Source: Norana najaformis
Lineage: Eukaryota; Annelida; Clitellata; Crassiclitellata; Hormogastridae
Length of the DNA stretch: 64,000 bases
Direction of reading: 5' to 3'
Assembly: GCA_964023275.1 (NCBI GenBank)
Contig: OZ029915.1
Span: 18,019,775-18,083,774, forward strand
This document shows positions 48,217 to 57,900 of the stretch, one piece after another. Within the stretch, counting starts at the first letter, position 1, and each line of letters begins with the position of its first letter. Made by a program: the position numbers and the translations under genes. The notes below the pieces were generated by a model that was not told the DNA's origin, did no database searches, and saw only the letters and a program-made list of their open reading frames with translations.

Positions 48217-49230
48217 TGGATTCTTACTTTGATCCTAAACAGGCTGGTAGTTTTTGGCGGTGGGGACAAATACAAGCATAACGATATCAAAAGCTGGTTA
48301 CAGAAACAAGATGCTTTTTCCTCTACACAAACCTGTGCGATTAAACTTTAGGCGAAGGAAAACGTTCACCGTCGGTACAGACGATTTGTGCCAGGCAGAC
48401 TTGGCAGATCTGTCCTCGCTTTCAAAATATAACGACAAGAACAAGTATCTTTTAACGTGTATAGACGTATTTTCTAAGCTCGCATGGGTTCTTCCGCTCA
48501 AGTCAAAGACTGGATCAGCTATGACCGAGGCATTTTCGTCGTTATTGAACCACAGACATTCGGCACATTTACAAACTGATAAGGGAACCGAATTTCTGAA
48601 TTAAACCTTTCAGCAGTTGTTGCACAAAAATGCGATCCTTTTCTACCGACTGAAAACGACGACATTAAAGCCTCTGTCGTCGAAAAATTTAATCGCACCC
48701 TGAAAACAAAGATGTGGAAATTATTTCACATACAAAAAATATCTACCGTTATGTAGACGTTCTCCAAGATCTGGTACATTCGTATAATAACACGTTTCAT
48801 CGAAGCATAGGCATGGCGCCTAACCAAGTGTCGATCGAAAACGAAGACGTTATCAGAAAGCGTTTGTATGGCAGAAATAAAAGACCTGCAAAGTGTAAAT
48901 ACAGCGTTGGCGACAAGGTTAGAATAAGTAAAGCCAGATTTGTTTTCAAAAAGGGCTATCTACCTTCTTGGACAAAAGAAATTTTCACGATTGTAGCACG
49001 AATACCGTCAGATCCTGCAACGTAAGAAAATTGCAGATTTAAACGGCGAAAAATTAAAGAGAAAATTCTACAAAGACGAATTGCAACAAATTTTGAAAGA
49101 AGACGACGTTTACAGAATGGAAAAAGTTCTAAAAACTCGCAAGCGGGGTGGAAAAGATCAATATTTCGTTAAATGGAAAGGATACGACAACAGTTTTAAC
49201 TCGTGGACCACAGATATATACAAAATGTAG
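48216..49230 (+). pseudogene. Polinton integrase with chromodomain, broken
   Basis: Retrovirus-like DDE integrase that would insert the element. Readable parts are the N-terminus from ATG 48216 (DSYFDPKQAGSF), then in other frames LHKPVRLNF, the core VGTDDLCQADLADLSSL (first catalytic Asp), LLTCIDVFSKLAWVLPLKSK and LQTDKGTEFLN (second Asp). Later come VVEKFNRTLKTKMW (catalytic Glu region), LVHSYNNTFHRSIGMAPNQV and a C-terminal chromodomain with YFVKWKGYDNSFNSWT ending at TAG 49228-49230. Breaks: frameshifts near 48255 and 48315, an in-frame TAA at 48602-48604, and further shifts near 48650, 48720-48735 and 49015. The chromodomain would target integration to marked chromatin, as in chromoviruses. 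Confidence 0.85.
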
Positions 49231-49276
49231 CAGCTTAACGGATCAGTCGCACAAAATTTCTTGCACGGTTAAGAAC

Positions 49277-50060
49277 ATGGCACACTTTTACCTTACGCTG
49301 CCAAGCAACAGTTCCATGCATTACTACCCCGACAACACTGTCGCTCGCTATATGACAAGACTTGAAAACGCTATCTCGTTGTCTGGCGAATGGGAAGTCG
49401 GTTTGGTAGAAATACAATATCAACATACCTGGTTCAATCTGGAGAAGGACGAAAATGGTAAATGTCAACGAGAAGCCGTTTCGCAAGGAATACACGATGC
49501 GCTTGCCTCCTGGCTATTATGATTCACCAGCAGATCTCGTACAGATGATAAACAATTGTATTGAAGAGACTGCCGAATACTTTAAAGCGAATACTTACCC
49601 AAAGTTTAAATACAATTCAATCACGAAGCGGGTCAACGCAGTTGTCAACAAAGGTGCATCCATACACATTTCATCAGCCTTGTGCGCAATGCTGGGTTTC
49701 AATGGTGGACAGAACGTCCTCGTAAATAACGATGGAATACCGTTGCATTGGACAGCCGCCAATTTATTCGATCTAAACAGAGGTTTTTCATCCATATTCG
49801 TGTATTGTAACGTTTTAGAGCACATCCCTGTAGGCGACACAAAGACACCATTACTTCGCATCGTTCATGTGGCAGGCAAAAGCGGCGATATCGTGCATAG
49901 GATATACGAAAAGCCGCTATACGTACCGATACAACAGAAAAGCTTCGACTCCATAGAAATAGATATAAGGAGCGACACTTGAAATCCGGTACCATTCGAA
50001 TACGGGAAGGTAATAGTGACGCTTCATATTAGACTCAGCAAAAGTCCATACTTTTTACAA
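49277..50060 (+). pseudogene. Polinton minor capsid (penton-like) protein, broken
   Basis: Single jelly-roll minor capsid protein, expected at the virion vertices. It starts at ATG 49277 (MAHFYLTLPSNSSMHYYPDN) and continues with RLENAISLSGEWEVGLVEI. A frameshift near 49455-49465 moves the frame; then LPPGYYDSPADLVQMIN, HISSALCAMLGFNGGQNV and FVYCNVLEHIPVGDTKTPLL are readable. An in-frame TGA at 49980-49982 falls shortly before the normal end, and coding text (PVPFEYGKVIVTLHI) continues after it. Otherwise well preserved. Confidence 0.85.
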
Positions 50061-50464
50061 TGAAAAGACAATTTTGTTGCGACGCCAGTCGACTCGCGTA
50101 CGAAGATTATTATTTGCAGCAGAGTGGCAACGGCATGCCCGTGTTACACGGAGCACGTATGCAACGGGGACACGGACTGGGAAGTATTCTGAGCGGTTTT
50201 TTCAGAAGTGCTTGACCGCTGATTCAAACGGGCGCTAAAGCTTTTGGAAGACAGGTGTTGAGAACCGGATTGCAGATTGCTAATAATGTGGCAGAAAGAC
50301 AGCAATTTAAAGAGTCGAGCAAAAGATGTATATCTGAAGGTATAAAAGCTTTTGCTTCGTCAAATGATTTCAATACGCAAAGCGGTAGCGGCAAGAAGAG
50401 GAAGCAAAAGACGATAAAGAAATTCAAGAAAAGAACCAAATCCGACATATTCGGCACAGTTTAA
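50061..50464 (+). pseudogene. Membrane-active virion protein-like gene, interrupted
   Basis: The text is typical of a small Polinton virion protein located before the major capsid gene: YYLQQSGNGMPVLHGARMQR, GHGLGSILSGFFRSA, then an in-frame TGA at 50213-50215, then LIQTGAKAFGRQVLRTGLQI, a Lys/Arg-rich tail (KKRKQKTIKKFKKRTKS) and a stop at 50462-50464. The Gly-rich amphipathic start followed by a basic tail resembles adenovirus pX/protein VI-type proteins that coat DNA or disrupt membranes; that is inference. The exact start codon and frame near 50061-50100 are uncertain. Confidence 0.6.
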
Positions 50465-50466
50465 CG

Positions 50467-51772
50467 ATGGCATTTGTTCATCCTCAGTCTTGCGAATGTA
50501 CAAAGAGCGAATTGCATCTGTTTATTGTGCCTCCTACGCAGACCAACATAGTGACTGGTACATATGTAGAATATAATCCTATAGCCACAATTTCGCAAGG
50601 AACGCCTATAGAATTTAGCATTACCGGAGCCGGACAAGACTATCTCGATTTAGCAAACACGCAGCTGTACGTTAGGGCACAAATTAAAAGAGCAAATAAC
50701 GAACCAACAGACGGTGATGATCACGTTGGTCCGATAAACTTATTTTTACACAGTCTGTTCTCAGAAGTCGACATCACGTTAAACGATACCCTCGTCACAG
50801 CGTCAAACAACACGTACGCATATCATAGTTACCTGGAAACCGTTCTCAGTTATTGCAATGCAGCCAAAACGTCGCAGTTGACGTCGGCTTTGTATTACAA
50901 AGATATAGCAAACCAATTTGAAGACGCTAATCCTCACGACGACAATGTCGAAAACGAAGGTTTTAAGAAACGCTGCGCTCTGGCTGGCGAAGGGCGTATT
51001 GTCGACATGCTGGGCTATTTTTCAAGATCGATTTCTTCCTAACGATATTAATATCACGGTGCGTTTCGTTAGAAATAACGACGCCTTTTGTTTGATGTCG
51101 TCCGTACCAGGCGCTGCATACAAAGTTCGAATTTTAGAATGCAAGTTATACGTGAGATAAGTTAAGCTCAGTCCTTCGGTGTTTCTTGCACATGCGAAGG
51201 CACTCGAGTTGGGAAACGCAAAATTTCCGATTCGAAGAACCATCTGTAAAACATTTACGATACCGAGAGGCAATCTAGATGCCACACAAGAAAGTCTTTT
51301 CTCTGGACAGATACCTACGAGAATCGTAATAGGATGCGTAGACAACGACGCGTTTAATGGAAGCTATATAAACAATCCTTTCAACTTTAAACACATGCAT
51401 CTCTCTCAATTAAAGATACATTTGGATGGACAGCAGCAGTCGGTGAAACCTTTAGAAATCAATTTTGCCAATAACCAATTTATCAATGCATATGGTTCGT
51501 TATTTATGGGAACCGAAACGTGGACGAGAGACGAAGGAAACTATATAACCAGAGAAGACTTTGCAGGAGGATATGCACTTTACGCATTCGACTTGACAGC
51601 AGACCTAGCCCAAGGTGATCATTTTAATCTTGTGAAACACGGTAACATTCGTTTGGATATGAAATTTGCTCAAGCGCTTCCTAATACCATTAACGTCATA
51701 GCCTTTGCCCAGTTTGAAAATATTTTGGAAATTGATCGTTCGAGAAACGTCATTTTCGACAATAAGAATTGA
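50467..51772 (+). pseudogene. Polinton major capsid protein (double jelly-roll), broken
   Basis: About 435 codons, the full length expected of the hexon-like capsid protein. The first jelly-roll part begins MAFVHPQSCECTKSELHLFI, followed by VEYNPIATISQGTPIEFSI, AGQDYLDLANTQLYVRAQIK, INLFLHSLFSEVDITLNDTL and KTSQLTSALYYKD. A frameshift near 51015-51030 comes just before FQDRFLPNDINITVRFVRN. An in-frame TAA at 51158-51160 follows LECKLYVR. The second part (SPSVFLAHAKALELGNAKFP, then FAGGYALYAFDLTADLAQGD) is open to TGA at 51770-51772. Only two lesions, so decay is recent. The next start codon is 2 bp downstream. Confidence 0.9.
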
Positions 51773-51774
51773 AA

Positions 51775-52229
51775 ATGAACGGATTACAAATTGAACGCAT
51801 TCTACAGAGAGATTCAAAGTGTGCATCTATCTTTGTTGGAGTGTTTGCCTGCGATAGTCTACCCGACGTGTTAAACATAAAGAGACCTCTGCTATTTGTG
51901 TGCAACATGGATCCACACAACAAACCCGGCCAGCATTGGATTGTCTTATACGTTGAAGATTCCTCCTATATTTTGAATATTTTGACTCTTTTGGAAGACC
52001 CCCGCAGAAAGAGTTTACATCCTTCCTGAACAGACATTGCTTAAACTGGATTTTTAACGAGAGACAGCTACAAAGCGCTATCAGCCGTTTCTGTGGACAT
52101 TACTGCATATTCTACTGCTTACATAGGGCTAGAAATAGAAATGTCAACGCTAGAGTCAATATGTTAACCATGGACACTGGACTAAACGATTACCTGATTC
52201 ATAAATATGTATGCAATATCGAGAAATAA
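51775..52229 (+). pseudogene. Adenain-like cysteine protease (Ulp1/C5 type), one frameshift
   Basis: Maturation protease that would cleave virion precursors. It starts at ATG 51775 (MNGLQIERILQRDSKCASIF). The catalytic His is in HNKPGQHWIVLYV, the acidic residue follows in a shifted frame (EYFDSFG), and the catalytic Cys lies in FCGHYCIFYCLHRARNRN near the end. One frameshift at about 51965-51975 separates His from the rest. The stop is at 52227-52229. About 151 codons, normal for the family. It lies immediately downstream of the major capsid gene. Confidence 0.85.
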
Positions 52230-52440
52230 AAAAGACGTGTTTCGGTTTAATAAACTATATTAAATCATCAGCGTTTCTTGTTTTGTTACTTTTAAGAAAA
52301 TACGATGTCCAACCGATTAATGGGTTAGTCCGTTAGCCGTTAGCGAGATCCAGTCCGAAAGGATTGCATTCGCGACAACTAAAATATCCCATCTGATTCG
52401 CTTGATCCTCGCTAGCGTAGAAAGGTCTGGCGTTTTTAAG

Positions 52441-52974
52441 TTAAGATACTTTCTCGTGTAACTCGCGGATCTTGGAAGTCAACGTCTCCCATTCGTCCAA
52501 GCGCAAGGCAATACCGCTGCGGGTTGGACGTTCTTTCTTACCGTCCAATGGTAGAAAGTAACGACGAATGTTGACGCATTTTACTCCCTTTGAAATGGAG
52601 ACGTAATATCTTCCTCCAATGTATTGGAAGTAATCGACGGGTTGATCCGCTCTGAGCTGCTCAATGCATTTGTCTACGTCGTCCAGTTGATTGACAAAGG
52701 TTGCCCACCTGGTCTTGGTAAAACACACGCCCTTTCTCGTAGGATGCAACGCTCCGTTGGACTCATCGTATTCTCTTATGTGTACCATAAGAATCTCTTT
52801 GTAAAAGTTGGCAGTCAAAAACCGGTTGTTGCCGATAGTGTCGTTAAACAGCTCTTGTTTCCCAATTTTGAAAATTACCTACAAATACAACATTTCATTG
52901 CTATAATATCGTCTTAATATCGTTAATCGTTTCTTCGTTAAATCGACGTGTAAAACGCTTATGTTACTTACCAT
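52441..52974 (-). CDS. PC4-like single-strand DNA-binding protein, probably spliced
   Basis: The only leftward gene of this Polinton. The long exon (52878-52441) reads FLTANFYKEILMVHIREYD, GALHPTRKGVCFTKTRWATF and, as a second PC4-like unit, YYVSISKGVKCVNIRRYFL then RSGIALRLDEWETLTSKI. PC4 (transcription coactivator p15) domains bind single-stranded DNA and could act in replication or transcription of the element. There is no good ATG in the long exon upstream of the domain. A perfect donor (ATG|GTAAGT, 52974-52966) and acceptor (TTTGTAG, ending 52879) define a 93-bp intron. The first exon would then contribute just the start codon, giving 146 residues. Intact. The right TIR begins about 65 bp upstream. 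Confidence 0.7.
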
Positions 52975-53040
52975 ATACCAATTCCTTTTCAGTAACGAAA
53001 ACGCTATCGCGGTACTAAATACGAGGTCAAAAACTACATA

Positions 53041-53587
53041 AATTAGTAAATTTGTAGGTCTCAACGTTTTTTTACTAACGCTATCGTATAACGATGAAGA
53101 GTACATTCGTAGACAGACTATTCGTACGTTTAAGAGCTTTTGTGTGCGTGTGTGTCTGTGTTTGTGTCTGCATGTTTTCGTCAGAATTAGGCCTTAAGAA
53201 GTAAACCTATATGTTTGTCTATGTGTATGTGTGTCTAAGCGTGTGTGTCTAAGCGTTTGTCTGCTTTTGCACCTCTCAATGATTTTCCGTTTGCATGCGT
53301 GTGTGTGTGGGTATGTGTGTCTGCTTGTATTTGCATACCTATGCGTGTCTGCGTGTCAGTATAAGACGTTTTTAGGCAGAGACCGAGCAAATGAAGGCGC
53401 CGTCGCTTCAGAAGAATAATCTAAAGAAATACCATTCTTCCATCTAATTACATTTATAGGGCCTTTATATTTATCACGTTTATCGCGCTATATACCATTT
53501 ATAATAAAACTTACTATATTTAAGCAATGTCACGCGATCTTTCATTTTATTAAATATTTTATTAAATTATATTTATTATTATTATTA

Positions 53588-53646
<59 letters not shown>

Positions 53647-53820
53647 TCTATTATTATTATAAATGGACAAGCGTTTGGAGGTGAGTTTAAAGTGACCCTT
53701 GTTTTCAGGTGAGCCAGAAGTGACCCTTGTTTTCAGGTGAGCCAGAAGTGACCCTTGTTTTCAAGTGAGCCAGAAGTGACCCTTGTTTTGAGGTGAGCTA
53801 GAAGTGACCCTCCTCTTACT
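53041..53820 (-). repeat. Right terminal inverted repeat
   Basis: Complement of 45724-46461. It is longer mainly because the ATT microsatellite (about 53568-53660) has expanded compared with the left copy. Ends at ...CTCTTACT with the 28-bp subrepeats at 53668-53810. Confidence 0.92.
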
Positions 53821-53823
53821 GCT

Positions 53824-53824
<1 letters not shown>

Positions 53825-53878
<54 letters not shown>

Positions 53879-53905
53879 ATCATCATCATCATCATCATCA
53901 TTCCT
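53825..53905 (+). repeat. (ATC)n microsatellite right of Polinton
   Basis: Long TCA/ATC run directly outside the right TIR, matching the ATC-rich left flank. Confidence 0.97.
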
Positions 53906-54289
53906 ACGCATTTGGTGGCAGTCGGCACTAATATCTTCCTTCTTTCCGGGTATTTCTCAGATCTAGTGCATTTATCCTGTTTAGTCCAAGTCCTCTTTTA
54001 TGTTAGTTATATATTGACTATCCAGCGTATAGTCATGGTCTTCATATGATTCTTTTTTGCTTGAATTTATATGTAATGCATTGAGTAGATTCAGTCACCT
54101 GGTATACTTTTTACATGACTAAACTATCGGAGTCTTCGCTGAACGACTCTGTCCAGCAGGGTTGAATGTAAATGTAAATATAGGGCCCCTACAGGGTTTT
54201 CTCTAGCGAACGTATGGGCTAGACCCTGCTCATTTTTCAATGAATTTATCGGGTGAGTCTTTTACCACCGCTGCCCGTTTGAATGGTGC

Positions 54290-54415
54290 CACGCAGTTTA
54301 AGGTTCCCGTGCAAGGATCGTGCATAAGGTCCCTATACAGTAACCGTCTCAGATAAGGCTCGAACCCGTGGTCTCCGCGTTACAAGCCGAGCGCTTTAAG
54401 TACCGTGGCAGCAAG
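54290..54415 (-). repeat. tRNA-derived SINE, copy 2
   Basis: The complement reads ggtactta...ctcggcttgtaacgcgg and ggttcgagcc (box B), then tctgagacggttactgta, as in the copy at 37.2 kb. A family 2 LINE tail (54425-54495, -) follows on the right. Confidence 0.7.
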
Positions 54416-54495
54416 ATGGCGTGAGTAACTGTAAGCTCGAGATTTCTACAGCGCCGAACGAAAGCTAAGCGAGAACAAGGTTATTCACAGGTAGT

Positions 54496-54940
54496 AGTCT
54501 TAATTGAGTAGCTTTGATATTCATGCAATTTTTCGTATGCAGCTAATTTCTGTTGTGAAGATTCTTTTCTCATCTTGGCTTCCCATTGTAACTGAAGCAG
54601 AATAAGATCCTTGCTGAATATTAGGCCTACTGGTTGCTCTTTAAAACGTTGTTCTGTTTACTTACTTTTTGTGCTTACTTTAATTGCTAGATCTAATTTG
54701 TTTATTTACCTTATTTGCATGTCTCAGTGTAATAGACGTTGGCGCGTAAGTTCTGCACTCTTATACTTTACTGATTATTTATTACAGTGTTTTTCGTGAA
54801 ACATTTTTTATAGTTTAGAAGCACAGTAAGAAATATTCTACTGTTAAAATTTATGGCGGCCCTTTGCCGAAATTCAACTGCAGATCTACTTCCTGTTTAC
54901 ACAGTTTTCGGTAGTCGACTTCCGTTATTCAGTTGTGCAT
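54496..54940 (+). promoter_or_regulatory. Upstream region of UBR4
   Basis: Non-repetitive sequence between the last retroelement tail and the UBR4 start. There is no TATA box near the start. It contains ATGGCGGC at 54853-54860, a YY1-like core, and a 60-codon upstream frame from that ATG which overlaps the UBR4 start in another frame. Confidence 0.35.
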
Positions 54941-54944
54941 TGCA

Positions 54945-54962
54945 ATGGCAAGATGGCGAAAG
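54945..54962 (+). promoter_or_regulatory. TISU/YY1-like start element of UBR4
   Basis: GGCAAGATGGCGAAAG surrounds the start codon at 54953. It matches the TISU consensus (CAAGATGGCG), which combines a YY1 site with a start codon suited to very short 5' leaders. Confidence 0.5.
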
Positions 54963-57900
54963 TCGACGTTATGACAGATTGGACTTCATCAGTCAATTCC
55001 ATTTTGCGCGCTTCGGCGTCGTCGTCCTCTTTTAGTAGCACTGACCTGCAGAATTTGGCGAAATTAATTTCGAAAAGGTAATGGTCTTAGGAGGAAATTT
55101 GAGTTCTCAGCGACATCTTTTAAGTGTACCTGAATTACCAGTCGAGAAGGAAAGTGAGCGCCTAAGTTCCCCGATGGTGTCGTTCTTTGCCTTTAACGAT
55201 GCGTCATTTCAGAATTAGAATTTCAGAATTGCGTGCAACTCGTGCTTGTTTTACCTTACTTGAAAATGAATCAAAGGATTAATTTAGCAGATGTAACGGT
55301 TTTGATTAATAATACGTAATCGAAGAATGGCTGTAGAGAGGTTTTGGCTCATTTGCGTTTTTGGCCTTGGTTACATCCCAGCTGAAAGTAGCCAATTGGT
55401 TTAAGTAGTGCGCGAGTTCCAGCCTCCCCTGAGGCGGCTGTTATGTATGAACCTTGAGCACTTCCCTCACTCACAGTTGCTCAGCACCACTGATTGATGT
55501 TTGGTCATTAGATAGTGGTACTTAATGCGGAAATAATAATAATAAAATCTCTGTTAGTTACTTGATCTAGATAAAATATCCTAGCAAATCTAGAATATTT
55601 GGATGGATTTTACTATTTTAACATTTGACATTTATTTGCTAATTTAAGGTGATTTATAAAGCATAACTTTTTGCATATTTATGCAGGTTTTCAGATTTCA
55701 GTTTTGCATTCTACATAATTGGACAAATAAGTGCAAATGAAGTTTGGTAGAAGACATAGCCCTACAGGCTTACAGTAACTGCATTCTTTCATATGCATTA
55801 TGACCTAGAAAGAGTTCCAAGGAAGCTGACAACAATTGTCTGACAACAGTTTTCTACTTTGCAATTGAGCTTGTTGGCAGTTCTTTCTATTAGCCATCTG
55901 TGAGCCATATGTAAAAATTTTAAAAATTTAATTCAGGTATTAGAAATGAATTTTGTTACTAGAGCTTAATATGTATTCATGCTGTTTTTCAAATAGTGAG
56001 AGTGATATTCTTGGCCACAGTGATGATTTGGAGACCTTCTATTCGTCATTTGTTGCACTTGCAACCCACTACATATGCTCAAGTGTTGGATGCTGTAAGT
56101 TTTAAAATAACTGTGTGTTGATGAAAACATGAGGCATTTGATGTGGATTACTCTTGTATTAACACTGTTTTAATGACTTATGAGTTGTGTATATGAAAGC
56201 TTGAGATAATCAATTCATGTAACCAAGTTCAGTCTATCAAACCATTCATTCTGTGGTGCCCTAATTATCACTTGTTTGTCATGCCATTTAATGTCATGCA
56301 TTCGCCCTGTAAATCCATTACAGTGTAGAACTTGGCAGCCTTAGCCGATACTGCTTAGTAATGAACATCACATTAAACAAATTTTGAAACCTACACCTGT
56401 TAATGGCATCAAATCGCATCTAATATAAAGAGGAATATTGCCATCCATTTTAAGGGAAGTCTGCACTAGCCTGTATGTCAACATCATGTTTTTCCACAGT
56501 AAGCTCACCAAGCCTTATTGTCCCAACAAGTTCTGTCATTGTATTACTTGCAATGTGAAATAATATTTCACCCAGAAATCTATATAGACTGGCTACTGAT
56601 TATTTTGTAATACTGTAGACCATGAGCATCATTGGCACATTATTTTGCAGCCTATGCTAAAGTCCTAAACTCTGTGAGTAGTAGTAATTCCACTGTTTAA
56701 CGACATCTTATGGCATCAACTCATTGACGTCCATCCTCCTTTATCAAGGCTTGGGACTGCCACTACCCGACTAAAGGCAATGGCGGAGTTCTAAGTTTAA
56801 TTGCATAGTACAGTTTGATTATATTAAAATTCACCCATAGTCTCAACACATTGAATGTGTCATCATGTGTAAAATATGTGTAGAAATATGGTGGCCATTT
56901 TGAGTTTTTAATTTGACATTTTGTGCTATTTCTCTGCATTTAACATTTAATGTATACAAACTTCCTTGTATTCACTAGTGTTATAAATATGTATATATAT
57001 ATGTCATTTAGCATTGACTGTGTTTTTCTTTTATGTCATCTATATGTTATGTTTGGATCTTTCTTTTGGAAACCAACCTCTGTATATAATATAGATGCTA
57101 TATATGTATGTATGTATGTATCCAAGAACTTGTATAGCATGTTTTTAGAACCTCACAAAGACCCTGCGGCATGGTTATCTAGATGTTCCAAAAAAGTGCG
57201 TCTTAAGATGAGCCGAGAATGTTTCCTGAGCTGTTAAGGGAGCAAGAGTTCGAATTTCTGGGGTAGACTGTTCCAGAGAGATGGTCCCACACAGGAACAG
57301 TCACGTTTTGCCCGTGCCTTTGTATGGGAGCACGGAACTGTGAGGTGACCATGCGCTGCCAATTGCAGCTGTTGTCAACCCTTGGTTGGCTCACAATGGT
57401 TATGAGTAACTCACTGATGTAATCTGGAGCCGAGCCTGCTATTGACGCACCAACTATGTGAAGTATCTTGAACTGTATATTTTCTGCTTGGCCGGAAGCC
57501 AGTGCAGAGTATCATGCATATAGGTTTAAGTATGCGAAAACTTAGGGAAATTGGTCAAGATCCAGGTGGCGCAGTTAAGGACCGAGTGTAGCAGGCAAAT
57601 TTGGAACTTTGACAGGCCTACAAGGACTGAGTTACAGTGGTAGAAGCATGCCATGATGAAAGGGTGGACCAGGGTGGCCACTGTGTCGGATGATAGACTT
57701 CACCATATGACCCTGATCTGGCACAACTAGTAGAAACAGGTCCTGTAGAATGAGTTAACATGGGCTGCCATTGATAATTCTACATCCAGGAGGGCACTTA
57801 AGTCCTGGACATTGTATAGTAATTCCCAGTTTGGAGTGTCACCAAAATCGTATCCTTATCTATCTCATTTATAATTATTATATGATATCCAGATATGCAC

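Larger units (their letters stand above)
45724..53820 (+). mobile_element. Polinton/Maverick element with both TIRs, lacking DNA polymerase
   Basis: An 8.1-kb element bounded by inverted repeats that start AGTAAGAGGAGGG and end in its complement. The left TIR is about 740 bp and the right about 780 bp. Eight genes run rightward (ATPase, small membrane-active-like protein, conserved Polinton protein, integrase, minor capsid, second membrane-active-like protein, major capsid, protease) and one leftward (PC4-like). Polintons are usually 15-20 kb and carry a type B DNA polymerase; none is present and there is no gap large enough for one. A 6-bp target duplication, expected for Polintons, is not seen (ATCAGT left, GCTATC right), but both flanks are ATC microsatellite, which may have changed. 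Lesions in several genes make it inactive now. Confidence 0.9.

Noticed and set aside
49595-49995. Minus-strand frames across the Polinton capsid genes
   Set aside because: They mirror the clear plus-strand capsid coding sequence and have no motifs.
54853-55035. 60-codon frame with ATGGCGGC start, possible alternative UBR4 start
   Set aside because: It is in a different frame from the exon that splices in phase to the UBR4 text, so at most it is an upstream ORF.
57203-57394. 63-codon minus frame inside UBR4 intron 2
   Set aside because: No domain recognised; probably part of an old antisense repeat.
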